Under the pieces are notes generated by a model, which was not told where the DNA came from, did not search any database, and saw only the letters and a list, made by a program, of their open reading frames with translations. Of a stretch of DNA of 64,000 nucleotides, positions 1-9,151 are shown one piece after another. The stretch spans positions 1-64,000 of the forward strand of contig WNDQ01000011.1 in the NCBI GenBank assembly GCA_009912175.1, in the 5' to 3' direction. The position numbers and the translations under genes were made by a program. The DNA is from Paracidovorax wautersii (GTDB lineage: Bacteria; Pseudomonadota; Gammaproteobacteria; Burkholderiales; Burkholderiaceae_C). Within the stretch, counting starts at the first letter, position 1. Each line of letters begins with the position of its first letter.

Positions 1-13
1 AACGAGGTTCAAC

Positions 14-220
14 ATGGACGCACAAGCAAAAATCATCCGTCTGCCGAAGGTCAAGGAATTGGTCGGCCTCGGCAAGACCGCGATCTACGACAAGATCAAG
101 GAAGGGGCTTTCCCGAAGCCGATCAAGTTGGACCGCGCAAGCGGCTGGCTTGAAGGCGAAGTGCAGCAATGGATCGGCAAGAAGGTCGAAGCCCAGCGCG
201 GCGAATGGGGGCCAGCATGA
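14..220 (+). CDS. AlpA-family helix-turn-helix regulator (first copy)
   Basis: A 68-residue protein of the AlpA family: small winged-helix DNA-binding proteins of prophages and integrative elements that often serve as excisionase or as activator of the integrase. The HTH is visible at about residues 15-30 (ELVGLGKTAIYDKI), followed by the family's basic wing and the signature KLDRASGWLEGEVQQWI near residue 50. The first ATG is used; the window begins only 13 bases upstream, so earlier genes of the unit are unseen. Its stop overlaps the next start (ATGA), so it is translationally coupled to the ASCH-like gene. The role in excision is inferred from the integrase about 600 bases away. Confidence 0.85.
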   Translation: MDAQAKIIRLPKVKELVGLGKTAIYDKIKEGAFPKPIKLDRASGWLEGEVQQWIGKKVEAQRGEWGPA

Positions 221-597
221 GGATCATGAGCTTTGCTCTTACAACCCAACAAGTGCGTAACAAAGATAAAGACGTGACGCGCAGGCTCGGCTGGCTGAAC
301 TTGAAACCGGGTGACAAGCTGCGCCCGGTGCGCAAGTGCATGGGGCTGCGCCACGGTGAGAAGCTGGACTTACTGCGCGATCCGCTGACCGTCGTCAGCG
401 TGCGCCGCGAACCGCTGCGGGCAATGACCGACGACTTGGACTATGGGTTTCTTGAGTGCGAGTTGGAAGGCGTCGGCACGCACCCGGACTACAAGTGGCC
501 GAGCAGCTTTGTCGCCATGTTCTGCGCATCACACCGTGGCTGCACCCCGGAAACCACGGTCACCCGCATCGAATTTTCGTATGGAGAAGAACAATGA
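217..597 (+). CDS. ASCH/PUA-like domain protein of an integrative element
   Basis: A 126-residue protein resembling the short ASCH (PUA-like, putative RNA-binding) proteins carried by prophages and genomic islands. Family-like traits are the opening MSFALTTQQV, the central KDVTRRLGWLNLKPGD, and the closing TRIEFSY. The ATG at 217 is chosen because it overlaps the preceding stop as ATGA; an in-frame start at 169 would lie inside the upstream gene. The stop again overlaps the next start as ATGA, so three genes form one coupled unit. Function in the element is unknown; ASCH domains are proposed to bind RNA or modified bases, but nothing here shows a substrate. Confidence 0.7.
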   Translation: MRIMSFALTTQQVRNKDKDVTRRLGWLNLKPGDKLRPVRKCMGLRHGEKLDLLRDPLTVVSVRREPLRAMTDDLDYGFLECELEGVGTHPDYKWPSSFVAMFCASHRGCTPETTVTRIEFSYGEEQ

Positions 598-824
598 CCA
601 GCAAGACCCTGATCAACCGCAAGAAGCTGCTCTCGATGATCCCGCTGTCGGAGCGCACCATCTTCAACATGGAGCAGCGGGGGGAGTTCCCGCGCCGCAT
701 CGCGCTCACCAGCCGGAACGTGGCCTGGGACTTGGAAGAGGTCGAGGCGTGGATTGAGGCCCGCAAGTCGTCGGGCACTCAGGCCACGCGCCCCGGTTTC
801 ATGCCGATGGCCGTGGCCGCTTGA
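594..824 (+). CDS. AlpA-family helix-turn-helix regulator (second copy)
   Basis: A 76-residue AlpA-type regulator, third in the ATGA-coupled trio. The HTH reads KKLLSMIPLSERTIFNME, followed by the family wing and the tryptophan-acidic segment WDLEEVEAWIEARK. It is only distantly similar to the first AlpA copy, so this is not a recent duplication; two different AlpA proteins in one element suggests separate jobs, such as integrase control and excision. The start at 594 overlaps the ASCH stop; in-frame starts further upstream lie inside the ASCH gene and are rejected. Its 3' end converges on and overlaps the integrase end by 26 bases. Confidence 0.8.
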   Translation: MTSKTLINRKKLLSMIPLSERTIFNMEQRGEFPRRIALTSRNVAWDLEEVEAWIEARKSSGTQATRPGFMPMAVAA

Positions 825-2007
825 GCGCCCACTCGTCAATCATGTCCGCCCAATCCTGCAACATGGCCGTGCGCTGCTCCCGGTACTCGGCCTTGTTGTA
901 CACCGCCCTGACGCCCTTCTGTTCGTGGGCGAGGCACTTCTCAATCCAGTCGGTGTTGTACCCGGCTTCATGCAACAAGGTGCTGGCTGTTCGGCGCAGA
1001 TCGTGCGGCCCGAACTTCGCCAGCGCCTTGCCTTCCTTCTGCGCCAGCCTGTAGGTCAGCGTCAGCACCTGATTCAGCGTCGCGCTGCTCATGGGCGTGT
1101 CTGAGTCGTACCGCGACGGAAGCACATAGTCCGAGCCGCCCGCGAAGGTTTTCAGGGCGATGAAGATGTCCAGCGTCTGCCTGGGCAAATAGACGTTGTG
1201 CGGGTTGCGCCGCTTCATCCGCTCCTTCGGGATCGTCCAAACCGCCTCGGTGAAATTCACCTCTCCCCACGTCGCGTTCGTCAGTTCTCTCTTGCGCACC
1301 ATCGTCAGCAGCAGCAACTTGGCCGCCGCCCGGATGGATGGCGTCGTGCCGATGCGCTCCATGTACTGGTACATCAGCGCGATCTCGTCGGGGGTCAGCG
1401 CCCGGTCACGCGGCTCGAACTTGGCAATGGTGGTCGGCCTGACCATTTCCGCCGGGTTCTCGACCTTCTGGCCGCGCTCAATCGCCCACCGGAACACCTG
1501 CATGACCACCTCGCGCACGTGCACCGCTGTGGCCGGTGCGCCGCGCTCCACGATGGCATCGGTCAGGGTGCGCAGGTCTTCGTGGGTGATCTAGGCCAGC
1601 TTCTGGTTGCCGAACTTGGGCTTCAACTCGCGCTCATAGACCGAGCGCCGCATGTCACGGGTGGAATCGGCCATCTGGTAGCCGCGCAGCCACTTGTCCG
1701 CCCAGGCACCGAACGTCTCGGCGTCCTTCACGCGGGCCTTGTCCCGCGCCTTCTCCTTGGCCGGGGATTTTCCGGCGGCGATCATCTTCTTGGCCTCGCC
1801 CAACTGCTCGCGGGCCTCCGACAGGGTGATGCCCCCGACGCCGTAGCGCCCAAAGGTGATGGTCTCCTGCCTGCCGTTGATCGAGTAGTTGTAGCGGAAC
1901 GAGATCGCCCCGGCAGGTGTGACGGCCACATAGAGACCGTCGCGGTCGTTCACTTTGTACAGCTTGTCCTGCGGCTTAAGGTTCCGCAGCTTGGTATCGG
2001 TCAGCAT
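799..2007 (-). pseudogene. P4-type tyrosine recombinase (integrase), interrupted by an in-frame amber codon
   Basis: A full-length integrase of about 402 codons, except that a TAG at 1591-1593 splits it. Both halves are in the same frame and read continuously through the stop (KFGNQKLA, stop, ITHEDLRTLTDAIV), so one base change, probably GAG to TAG, is enough. The N-terminal DUF4102 arm-binding domain opens MLTDTKLRNLKPQDK. The C-terminal catalytic domain shows the Arg (TMVRKRELTNATW), the HDLRR box and the terminal Tyr region (EKCLAHEQKGVRAVYNKAEY). The gene lies just beyond the 3' end of guaA, a known attachment site for integrative elements. Unless suppressed or misread, the element is locked in place. 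Confidence 0.85.
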
Positions 2008-2032
2008 GGTCTCCGTCCTTTTCAGGTTCGCA

Positions 2033-2174
2033 ATACCATGCTCGGAAAGCCCGCTCGTTTCGCCTCTCTAGCCCTTGTAAATCAACGGTTTGTGCGATTT
2101 CAATACCATGAACCACCGGAAAGTCGTGACATGGTATCGATCGCCGGTCATGGCATCAATCCAAATAATACCAT
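2033..2174. repeat. Four ATACCAT heptamers upstream of the integrase
   Basis: The heptamer ATACCAT occurs at 2033-2039, 2103-2109 and 2168-2174, and inverted at 2131-2137. The first two copies share the longer CAATACCATG. They fill the gap between the integrase start and the guaA end. Spacings of 70 and 65 bases between direct copies fit arm-type integrase sites or AlpA/Xis operators. That function is inferred from position. The rest of 2008-2315 holds only the terminator and the guaA end. Confidence 0.5.
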
Positions 2175-2242
2175 TCGCCATGCCATAAAAAAACAGTGCT
2201 TGAGGGTGCGTCGTGTTGCCAGCCAATGCCGAATCAAAACGC

Positions 2243-2268
2243 AAAAAAGCCCGCATTGACGCGGGCTT
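2243..2268 (-). terminator. Intrinsic terminator downstream of guaA
   Basis: Perfect 8-bp stem AAGCCCGC (2247-2254) with GCGGGCTT (2261-2268) and a 6-base loop. On the minus strand it is followed by a run of T, so it ends transcription coming from guaA before the integrase. Confidence 0.8.
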
Positions 2269-2315
2269 GAGGGGTGTTTTGTGCTTTTGGTTGCCAGTCG
2301 TTGCCTAACGCCCAA

Positions 2316-2340
2316 TCATTCCCACTCAATCGTCGCCGGC
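2316..2340 (-). other. guaA 3' end (att): Candidate attachment site at the 3' end of guaA
   Basis: The last codons of guaA (PPATIEWE then stop) are the conserved segment that integrative elements of the guaA class use as attachment site, restoring the gene on insertion. The neighbouring integrase supports this. The other att copy would lie left of position 1, so the direct repeat cannot be confirmed here. Confidence 0.45.
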
Positions 2341-3935
2341 GGCTTGCTGCTCACGTCGTAGGTCACGCGGTTGATGCCACGGACTTCGTTGATGATGCGG
2401 CCGCTGACTTTCTTGAGCAGGGCGTAGGGCAGCTCGGCCCAGTCGGCGGTCATGAAGTCGCTGGTCTGGACGGCGCGCAGGGCGACGACGTAGTCGTAGG
2501 TGCGGCCATCGCCCATCACGCCCACGCTTTTCACGGGCAGGAAGACGGTGAAGGCCTGGCTGGTGAGTTCGTACCAGGTCTTGCCGGTGGCTTCGTCGCG
2601 GAAGTTGCGCAGTTCTTCGATGAAGATGGCGTCGGCTTCGCGCAGCAGGTCGGCGTATTCCTTCTTGACCTCGCCCAGGATGCGCACGCCCAGGCCGGGG
2701 CCGGGGAAGGGGTGGCGGTAGACCATCTCGGGCGGCAGGCCCAGGGCGACGCCCAGTTCGCGCACTTCGTCCTTGAACAGTTCACGCAGGGGTTCGAGCA
2801 GCTTCAGGCCCAGCTGTTCGGGCAGGCCACCAACGTTGTGATGGCTCTTGATGGTGACGGCCTTTTTGCTCTTGGCGCCGCCGGACTCGATGACGTCGGG
2901 GTAGATCGTGCCTTGGGCCAGGAAGGTGGCGCCCTTGTGGCCCTGCCCTGCGGCCTTGAGCTTGGCAGCTTCCTGCTTGAACACGGTGACGAATTCGCCG
3001 CCGATGATCTTGCGTTTGGCTTCGGGCTCGCTCACACCGGCGAGCTTGCCGAGGAACAGTTCGCTGGCATCGACGCGGATCACCTTCGCGTGCAGCTTGC
3101 CTTCGAACATTTCCATGACCATGTCGCCTTCGTTCTTGCGCAGCAGGCCGTGGTCGACGAACACGCAGGTGAGCTGGTCGCCGATGGCGCGGTGGATCAG
3201 CGCCGCGGCGACCGATGAATCCACGCCGCCCGACAGGCCAAGGATGACCTCTTCATCACCCACCTGTTCGCGGATGGCCGCGACGGCTTCCGCGATGTAG
3301 TCACCCATGATCCAGTCCGGGCGGACTTCGCAGATGCCGAGCACAAAGCGCTCAAGCAGCGCCTTGCCCTGCACGGTATGGGTGACTTCGGGGTGGAACT
3401 GCACGGCGTAGAACTTGCGCGCCTCGTCGGCCATGCCGGCGATGGGGCAGCTGGGCGTGCTGGCCAGCAGCTTGAAGTCGGGCGGCAGTTCGGTGACTTT
3501 GTCGCCGTGGCTCATCCACACGCGCAGCATGCCGTGGCCTTCGGCGGTGGTGAAGTCGGCGATGTCCTTGAGCAGCGCCGTGTGGCCATGGGCCCGGACT
3601 TCGGCGTAGCCGAATTCGCGCTTGTGGCCGCCTTCGACCTTGCCGCCCAGCTGCTGCGCCATGGTCTGCATGCCGTAGCAGATGCCCAGCACCGGCACAC
3701 CCAGTTCGAACACGGCCTGCGGGGCCTTGTCGGTGGTTTCCTCGTAGACGCTGGCGTGGCTTCCCGACAGGATCACACCCTTGAGGTTGCCGTCCTTGGC
3801 GTACTCCCGCACCCAGTCGCTGCTGACGTCGCAGGGGTGGACTTCGCAGAACACGTGGGCCTCGCGCACGCGGCGCGCGATCAGTTGCGTGACTTGCGAG
3901 CCGAAATCAAGAATGAGGATTTTTTGATGGGACAT
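2316..3935 (-). CDS. guaA: GMP synthase (glutamine-hydrolysing)
   Basis: Converts XMP to GMP using ATP and glutamine, the last step of de novo guanine nucleotide synthesis; cytoplasmic. The 539-residue length is normal for the bifunctional enzyme. Residues 1-200 are the class I glutamine amidotransferase with the nucleophile in GICYGMQ (Cys86) and the HPE of the triad at 181-183. The ATP-pyrophosphatase loop is [10 protein letters not shown] (about 232-241), and the dimerisation domain ends in PPATIEWE. It is transcribed leftward with guaB upstream on the same strand; an MFS gene sits between them. Its 3' end is the apparent insertion point of the element to the left. Confidence 0.98.
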   Translation of the reverse strand: MSHQKILILDFGSQVTQLIARRVREAHVFCEVHPCDVSSDWVREYAKDGNLKGVILSGSHASVYEETTDKAPQAVFELGVPVLGICYGMQTMAQQLGGKVEGGHKREFGYAEVRAHGHTALLKDIADFTTAEGHGMLRVWMSHGDKVTELPPDFKLLASTPSCPIAGMADEARKFYAVQFHPEVTHTVQGKALLERFVLGICEVRPDWIMGDYIAEAVAAIREQVGDEEVILGLSGGVDSSVAAALIHRAIGDQLTCVFVDHGLLRKNEGDMVMEMFEGKLHAKVIRVDASELFLGKLAGVSEPEAKRKIIGGEFVTVFKQEAAKLKAAGQGHKGATFLAQGTIYPDVIESGGAKSKKAVTIKSHHNVGGLPEQLGLKLLEPLRELFKDEVRELGVALGLPPEMVYRHPFPGPGLGVRILGEVKKEYADLLREADAIFIEELRNFRDEATGKTWYELTSQAFTVFLPVKSVGVMGDGRTYDYVVALRAVQTSDFMTADWAELPYALLKKVSGRIINEVRGINRVTYDVSSKPPATIEWE

Positions 3936-3994
3936 GGGAGAAGTCCAGGGACAGGGAAATCAGTGAAAACAACACAGGGCGGGCGCGATCATCG

Positions 3995-5248
3995 TCACAC
4001 CACCGCCCGCTCGGAAGACAGGGCCGCGCGGCGCTGGCGTGCCGACAGGCCGGCCAGCACACTGGCCGTTGCCAGCAGCGCGGCGCACAGGAAAAACGGA
4101 GCCCCGATACGCCAGTCGTCCTGCGGCAGGTGCGACACCAGCATCAGCATGGGCGCGCCCAGCAGCGGCGCCAGCACGATCGACAGGCTGTTGATGCCCG
4201 CCACGGCGCCCATGGTACGGCCCTGCTGCTCGGCCGTCACGGCATTCGAGATCATGCCCTGGATGGCCGCCGCCACGCCAAAGCCCAGCACGTTGCACAG
4301 GATGATGGCAATCATCATCCAGCCCTCGCTGGCCAGGCCCCACAGCGCGTAGGCGACGGTGGACGACATCAGTCCCCAGGTCGCGAGGCGCTCGGCCCCC
4401 AGCTTGCGCAGCATCCAGCCCAGCAGGCCACCCTGCACCACGGCCGAGGTCAGGCCGATGGCAAACATCGACCAGCCGTTTTCCAGCGGGCCCCAGCCGA
4501 ACTTGAACTGGGTGTAGAGCACCCAGATCGTATGCATGGTGAACTGCGCCAGCGACGCCAGCATGACGGCGCCGATCAGCGTGCGCAACTCACGCAGGCG
4601 GTAGAGCGCAACCAGCGATGCCACCGGGTTGGCCGCGCGCCAGCGGAACGCCGTGCGCCGCTCTACCGGCAGAGATTCAGGCAGCACGAACAGGCCGTAC
4701 AGCAGATTCAGGAGCGCCAGGCCACCGGCCACGAAGAACGGCAGGTGCACGCTGACCGCGCCCAGCAAGCCGCCAGCGACCGGCCCCAGGATGAAGCCCA
4801 GGCCGAACATCGCGCCCAGCAGGCCAAAGCGCCGGCCGCGCTCTTGCGGCGAAGAAATGTCGGCCACATAGGCCTGCGCCACCGCCACGTTGGCCTGCAG
4901 GAAACCGGCGGCCAGCCGCACGGCCAGCAAGGCGCCGATGGACGACGCCAGCGCCGTGCCGAAGAAGCTCAGCGCCAGTCCGCAAAAGCCCACCAGCAGC
5001 ACCGGACGCCGCCCATAGCGGTCCGACAGCGCCCCCAGAATGGGCGAACCGACGAAGTTGGCCGCGCCATAGGCCAGCGCCATCACGCCGTACCAGTAAG
5101 CCTGGTCCTGCTGCGTGCCACCCGCGAGCTGGCCGATCAGCGGCGCCAGCACGGGGATGATCAGCCCGATCGAGACCATGTCGATCAGGACCGTCAGCAT
5201 GATGAAGGGCATGGCCGCACGGCGGCCGGCGGCGGGCACAGCGGTCAT
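3995..5248 (-). CDS. TCR/Tet-like MFS efflux transporter
   Basis: A 417-residue, 12-helix major facilitator of the DHA1 type, similar in layout to TetA-class tetracycline/proton antiporters. Motif A between helices 2 and 3 reads GALSDRYGRRPVLL, and a second glycine-rich motif GLGFILGPVAGGLLG lies around helix 5. The start MTAVPAAGRRAAMPFIMLTV places the first helix at about residue 13. It lies between guaB (72-bp gap) and guaA (59-bp gap), all leftward, so it is probably co-transcribed with the guanine genes. The substrate is unknown; drug export is a family-level guess, and purine-analogue export is an alternative suggested only by context. Confidence 0.85.
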   Translation of the reverse strand: MTAVPAAGRRAAMPFIMLTVLIDMVSIGLIIPVLAPLIGQLAGGTQQDQAYWYGVMALAYGAANFVGSPILGALSDRYGRRPVLLVGFCGLALSFFGTALASSIGALLAVRLAAGFLQANVAVAQAYVADISSPQERGRRFGLLGAMFGLGFILGPVAGGLLGAVSVHLPFFVAGGLALLNLLYGLFVLPESLPVERRTAFRWRAANPVASLVALYRLRELRTLIGAVMLASLAQFTMHTIWVLYTQFKFGWGPLENGWSMFAIGLTSAVVQGGLLGWMLRKLGAERLATWGLMSSTVAYALWGLASEGWMMIAIILCNVLGFGVAAAIQGMISNAVTAEQQGRTMGAVAGINSLSIVLAPLLGAPMLMLVSHLPQDDWRIGAPFFLCAALLATASVLAGLSARQRRAALSSERAVV

Positions 5249-5320
5249 GAGGCGTCGGGAAGAAGAAAGCGCCGCGGCGGGGCACTTCCCGCCTGCGGCG
5301 CCCTGTTCCCGTGGACGGGA

Positions 5321-6790
5321 TCAGTCGGCACGGTAGTTCGGCGCTTCCTTGGTGATCTGCACGTCGTGCACGTGGGATTCGCGGATACCGGCCGTGGTGA
5401 TCTCGACGAACTCGGCCTTGTTCTGCATGTCCTCGATCGTGCCGCAGCCGCAGTAGCCCATGCTGGCACGCACGCCACCGGCCATCTGGTAGAGGATGGA
5501 GACGATCGAGCCCTTGTAGGGCACGCGGCCTTCGATGCCTTCAGGCACGAGCTTGTCGGTGTTGGGGTTGCCGCTGGTCGACTCCTGGAAGTAGCGGTCG
5601 GCACTGCCTTGCTGCATCGCACCGATCGAGCCCATGCCGCGATAGCTCTTGTAGCTGCGGCCCTGGAACAACACGATCTCGCCGGGCGCCTCTTCGGTGC
5701 CGGCAAACATGCTGCCCATCATGACGGTGCTGGCACCCGCGGCGATGGCCTTGGCGATGTCGCCCGAGTAACGCACGCCGCCGTCGGAGATCAGCGGAAT
5801 GCCGGTGCCCTGCAGCGCGGTGGCCACGCTGTCGACCGCCATGATCTGCGGCACGCCCACGCCGGCCACGATGCGGGTGGTGCAGATGGAGCCCGGGCCG
5901 ATGCCGACCTTGACCGCGTCAGCGCCAACGTCGGCCAGCGCGCGCGCGGCGTCGCCGGTGGCAATGTTGCCGCCGATGACGTCAACTTGCGGGTAGTTTT
6001 TCTTGACCCAGCGCACGCGCTCGATCACGCCAGCGCTGTGGCCGTGGGCGGTGTCGACCACGATGGCATCGACGCCAGCCTTGACCAGCGCTTCGACACG
6101 TTCCTCGGTGCCGTCACCCACGCCGACAGCGGCGCCCACGCGCAGGCGGCCGTTGGCGTCGCGTGCGGCATTGGGGAAGCTGGTCTGCTTGGTGATGTCC
6201 TTGACGGTGATCAGGCCCTTGAGCTCCCAGTCGCCATTGATGACGAGCAGGCGCTCAAGCTTGTGCTTGTTGAGCAGCGCCTTGGCCTCGGCCAGCGTGG
6301 TGCCGTCGGGCACGGTGATGAGCTTCTCACGGCGCGTCATGATTTCGCTGACGGGCACGTCGTAGCGGTTCTCGAAGCGCAGGTCGCGGCCGGTGACGAT
6401 GCCGACCACCTTGCCGGCGTCGACCACCGGGAAGCCCGAGATGCCGAGCTGGTCGGACAGGGCCATCACCTGGCGCACCGAATGCGTCGGGGTGATCACC
6501 ACCGGATCACGCAGCACGCCCGACTCGTAACGCTTGACGCGGGCCACTTCAGCGGCCTGCTGTTGGGCGGTCAGGTTCTTGTGCACAATCCCGATACCGC
6601 CCTCTTGCGCGATGGCGATCGCCAGGCGGGCTTCGGTCACAGTGTCCATCGCAGCCGACACGAGCGGCAGATTCAGACGGATGTTGCGGGTGAACTGGGT
6701 AGCCAGCGACGTATCCTTGGGCAACACCTGGGAGAAGGCAGGGACCAGCAGTACGTCGTCGAATGTGAGCGCTTTGCCAAGTAGGCGCAT
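5321..6790 (-). CDS. guaB: Inosine-5'-monophosphate dehydrogenase
   Basis: Oxidises IMP to XMP with NAD, the committed step to GMP. The 489-residue protein begins [17 protein letters not shown]; this ATG at 6790 is chosen over longer in-frame starts because it matches the family N-terminus and is preceded by a GGAG ribosome site. Two CBS domains (about 95-205) interrupt the TIM barrel. The catalytic loop [11 protein letters not shown] (about residue 300) carries the active-site cysteine. A minus-strand TACAAT at 6812-6817, 22 bases upstream of the ATG, is a plausible -10 box, so guaB may have its own promoter besides read-through from ratA-rnfH. Confidence 0.98.
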   Translation of the reverse strand: MRLLGKALTFDDVLLVPAFSQVLPKDTSLATQFTRNIRLNLPLVSAAMDTVTEARLAIAIAQEGGIGIVHKNLTAQQQAAEVARVKRYESGVLRDPVVITPTHSVRQVMALSDQLGISGFPVVDAGKVVGIVTGRDLRFENRYDVPVSEIMTRREKLITVPDGTTLAEAKALLNKHKLERLLVINGDWELKGLITVKDITKQTSFPNAARDANGRLRVGAAVGVGDGTEERVEALVKAGVDAIVVDTAHGHSAGVIERVRWVKKNYPQVDVIGGNIATGDAARALADVGADAVKVGIGPGSICTTRIVAGVGVPQIMAVDSVATALQGTGIPLISDGGVRYSGDIAKAIAAGASTVMMGSMFAGTEEAPGEIVLFQGRSYKSYRGMGSIGAMQQGSADRYFQESTSGNPNTDKLVPEGIEGRVPYKGSIVSILYQMAGGVRASMGYCGCGTIEDMQNKAEFVEITTAGIRESHVHDVQITKEAPNYRAD

Positions 6791-6865
6791 GAGGGAATCT
6801 CCAAAAGACGAATTGTACATTTGCCGCCCGCCCCCTGCAGGCGCCCTGGCTTTCGGGGAAGCGCC

Positions 6866-6897
6866 GGGCCGCCCCAAGTTTCCCTGCGCTCGCAGGG
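6866..6897. repeat. Interspersed palindromic repeat, copy 1
   Basis: The 13-mer GGGCCGCCCCAAG (6866-6878) followed by the hairpin CCCTGC-GCTC-GCAGGG (6882-6897) in the gap between rnfH and guaB. The same 13-mer recurs at 60466-60478 and, inverted, at 52034-52046. It looks like a REP-type element of this genome. Confidence 0.55.
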
Positions 6898-6930
6898 GCC
6901 GGGCCGGGCGCGTCCTGGCTCCGGGGGCGC

Positions 6931-7305
6931 TCAATAGCCCGACTTGGCGCCGGCCCGGCGCTTGGCGAACAGGCCGGTCGCCCGCGCGCCTTGCGTCGAA
7001 AAACGCTCGCGGCGCGCGACCTTCGGGTCCACGCGCAAGGGCCGGCACAGCTCCACGCGGTCGCCGTCGCGCAGCACCTGATCCGGCCCTGCCCGCTCGC
7101 CCCAGACACTGGCCACCAGCATGCCGCTGTCCAGTTGGGCCGCGATGTCCGGGCCACAGGCCTGCGCCAGCAACGGCAACACGGCCGGCAGTTGCAGGCC
7201 GGGCGCGATGCGCAGGCGCCATTCCTGCACCTGGCGGGGCGCGGGCGCATGGATCACGACGATCTCCATCGCCGCTGGCTGGCGCGCGACGCCGGAATCA
7301 GCCAT
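6931..7305 (-). CDS. rnfH: RnfH family protein (PasI-like)
   Basis: A 124-residue protein of the RnfH/UPF0125 family, a small ubiquitin-like beta-grasp fold. Conserved parts are [17 protein letters not shown] near residue 13, the central [22 protein letters not shown], and [14 protein letters not shown], typical of the family C-terminus. The start at 7305 gives an 8-base overlap with ratA, the usual arrangement. In E. coli the pair RatA-RnfH (PasT-PasI) has been described as toxin-antitoxin-like, though the primary role, linked to respiratory or iron-sulfur functions, is debated. The C-terminal tail after residue 100 is longer than in many homologues. Confidence 0.88.
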   Translation of the reverse strand: MADSGVARQPAAMEIVVIHAPAPRQVQEWRLRIAPGLQLPAVLPLLAQACGPDIAAQLDSGMLVASVWGERAGPDQVLRDGDRVELCRPLRVDPKVARRERFSTQGARATGLFAKRRAGAKSGY

Positions 7306-7762
7306 AGACCTGCTCGGCCCGCTTGACGAAGGCGTCCACCATGGTCGAGGCGATCTTCTCGAACACCGGCCCCACCACCGCGGCCAGCGCCAGGTTGCTG
7401 AAGCCGTAGTCCAGCCGCAGCTCGATCTTGCAGGCCTGCATGGCCTGGGCGTCTGACGTGCCACCGCCCACGGGCGTGAACGTCCACACGCCATGCAGGT
7501 TGGAAAACGGTCCCTTGACCAGGTCCATGACGAGCTTGCGCGCATCTCCCTCGACGACGTGCGTGTTGCGCGTGGTGAAGCTCTGGCGCAGCGCGCCAAG
7601 CCTGATGCCGACCTCGCCCGTCAGGCCGTCGTCGTGCTGCTGCAGCACATGGGCGTGATCGCACCACGGCAGAAATTGCGGATAGCTGGGGACATCGGCC
7701 ACCAGATCAAACATCTGCTGGGGGCTGTACCAGATCAGGACGGACTTGTTGACGCTTTTCAT
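7298..7762 (-). CDS. ratA: RatA/PasT family START-domain protein
   Basis: A 154-residue START/SRPBCC-fold protein of the RatA (PasT) family, homologous to mitochondrial Coq10. In E. coli it is reported to block 70S assembly when overproduced; the Coq10-like role is ubiquinone handling. Visible family features are YSPQQMFDLVADVPSYPQFL, the typical ligand-pocket entrance at about residues 12-31, and GPFSNLHGVWTFTP. The ATG at 7762 (MKSVNKSVLIWYS) is chosen because it matches the family start; an in-frame start 12 codons upstream adds unrelated sequence. It is divergent from smpB with 125 bases between, the classic proteobacterial order. Confidence 0.9.
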   Translation of the reverse strand: MKSVNKSVLIWYSPQQMFDLVADVPSYPQFLPWCDHAHVLQQHDDGLTGEVGIRLGALRQSFTTRNTHVVEGDARKLVMDLVKGPFSNLHGVWTFTPVGGGTSDAQAMQACKIELRLDYGFSNLALAAVVGPVFEKIASTMVDAFVKRAEQVYG

Positions 7763-7887
7763 ACAATGGCGGGCTTGCAAAGGCTGCAACCGGCACACCC
7801 GGTGCCTGGAAGAAGTTGGCCTGTCCCCGCTGACCGCAGGGATATGCTCCGGATTGTAAGTTTGCCCCTCGCCCCCATCTCTACCGC

Positions 7888-8373
7888 ATGGCCAAGAAAC
7901 CCGCTACCCACGCCCAGAAGTCCAGCCGCATCGCTGAAAACAAAAAGGCCGCCTTCAACTATTTCTTCGAGGAACGCCACGAGGCCGGCATGGTGCTCGA
8001 AGGCTGGGAAGTCAAGGCCCTGCGCGAGGGCAAGGTCCAGCTCACCGACGGCTACGTGGTCATCCGCGACGGCGAGATGTTCATCATCGGCTGCCAGATC
8101 AACCCGCTGCGCAGCGCGTCGACCCACGTCAACCCGGACGCCGTCCGCACCAAGAAGCTGCTGCTCAAGAAGGACGAGATCAAGCGCCTGACCGGCAAGG
8201 TCGAGCAAAAGGGCTACACGCTGGTGCCGATCAACCTGCACTGGGCCAATGGCCGCGTCAAGTGCGAGATCGCGCTGGCCAAGGGCAAGGCCGAACACGA
8301 CAAGCGCGACGTCATCAAGGACCGCGAAGGCAAACGCGAGGTCGAGCGCGCCATGAAGAACCGCAACCGCTGA
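7888..8373 (+). CDS. smpB: SsrA-binding protein SmpB
   Basis: Binds tmRNA and delivers it to stalled ribosomes for trans-translation. The 161-residue length is normal. The OB-fold core shows [20 protein letters not shown] at the N-terminus and the hallmark [16 protein letters not shown]. The basic tail [20 protein letters not shown] matches the conserved C-terminus that enters the decoding centre. The gene stands alone on the plus strand, divergent from ratA, and ends in a strong bidirectional terminator shared with ppa. No clear -35/-10 pair is seen in the 125-base gap. Confidence 0.97.
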   Translation: MAKKPATHAQKSSRIAENKKAAFNYFFEERHEAGMVLEGWEVKALREGKVQLTDGYVVIRDGEMFIIGCQINPLRSASTHVNPDAVRTKKLLLKKDEIKRLTGKVEQKGYTLVPINLHWANGRVKCEIALAKGKAEHDKRDVIKDREGKREVERAMKNRNR

Positions 8374-8404
8374 TCGCGGCGCCCGCGCCTTCATCGCCCA
8401 GAAA

Positions 8405-8430
8405 AAATGCCACCCGAAAAGGTGGCATTT
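8405..8430. terminator. Bidirectional terminator between smpB and ppa
   Basis: Perfect 10-bp stem AAATGCCACC (8405-8414) with GGTGGCATTT (8421-8430), loop CGAAAA, with A and T runs on the two sides. It serves the convergent genes smpB and ppa. Confidence 0.85.
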
Positions 8431-8466
8431 GTCTTTGGCAAGGGCGTACGAGCCGCCCCGGGACCG

Positions 8467-8994
8467 TCAGCCCTTGTAGTTGGCCACGCCGTCGGTGATT
8501 TCCTTGTGGGCGGCCTCGATGCCTTCCCAGCCCAGCACCTTGACCCACTTGCCCTGCTCCAGGTCCTTGTAGTGCTCGAAGAAATGGGCGATCTGCTTGA
8601 GCTGCAGCGGGTTGAGGTCTTCCAGCTTCTGGATGTGGTTGTACAGCGGCAGGATCTTCTCGGTCGGCACGGCCAGGACCTTGCCGTCCACGCCGCTTTC
8701 GTCCTCCATCTTCAGGATGCCGATGGCGCGGGCCGGGATCACCACGCCCGGGGGCAGCGGGAAGGGCGTGAGCACCAGCACGTCCACCGGGTCGCCGTCG
8801 CCCGCCAGGGTCTGCGGCACGTAGCCGTAGTTCGCGGGGTAGGTCATGGACGTGCCCAGGAAACGGTCGACGAACACGGCGCCGCTGTCCTTGTCCACTT
8901 CGTACTTGATCGGGTCGGAATTGGCCGAGATCTCGATGACGACGTTGAACTGTTCCGGCAACTTCTTGCCAGCAGGGATTTTTTCAAAAGACAT
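8467..8994 (-). CDS. ppa: Inorganic pyrophosphatase (family I)
   Basis: Hydrolyses pyrophosphate to phosphate, pulling biosynthetic reactions forward; soluble Mg-dependent hexameric enzyme. 175 residues, standard for bacterial family I. The signature [12 protein letters not shown] (about residues 65-76) holds the metal-binding aspartates. The N-terminus [19 protein letters not shown] and the segment [15 protein letters not shown] are typical. The ATG at 8994 (MSFEKIPAG) is chosen over a start nine codons upstream because it matches the family. Monocistronic, transcribed leftward into the terminator shared with smpB. Confidence 0.97.
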   Translation of the reverse strand: MSFEKIPAGKKLPEQFNVVIEISANSDPIKYEVDKDSGAVFVDRFLGTSMTYPANYGYVPQTLAGDGDPVDVLVLTPFPLPPGVVIPARAIGILKMEDESGVDGKVLAVPTEKILPLYNHIQKLEDLNPLQLKQIAHFFEHYKDLEQGKWVKVLGWEGIEAAHKEITDGVANYKG

Positions 8995-9151
8995 GGGATA
9001 AGACCTTGGATGAAGTGACAATCTTGAATGAACGATCCTGCATGCCGAAGCTTGCGCCCGGCTTGCAAACCGGGGACTATTCTATTGACTGTGCGCAGCC
9101 GCCCGCCCCGGCCGTCGTTCTTCCTTCGTTTTCCGCGCCCTCGCCTTGCCC

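Noticed and set aside
2068-2256. 62-residue open frame on the minus strand between integrase and guaA
   Set aside because: No ribosome site, overlaps the repeat array and terminator, no recognisable pattern.
4130-6784. 884-residue open frame on the plus strand
   Set aside because: Antisense to guaB and the MFS gene; His/Arg/Ala-rich composition typical of shadow frames in GC-rich DNA.
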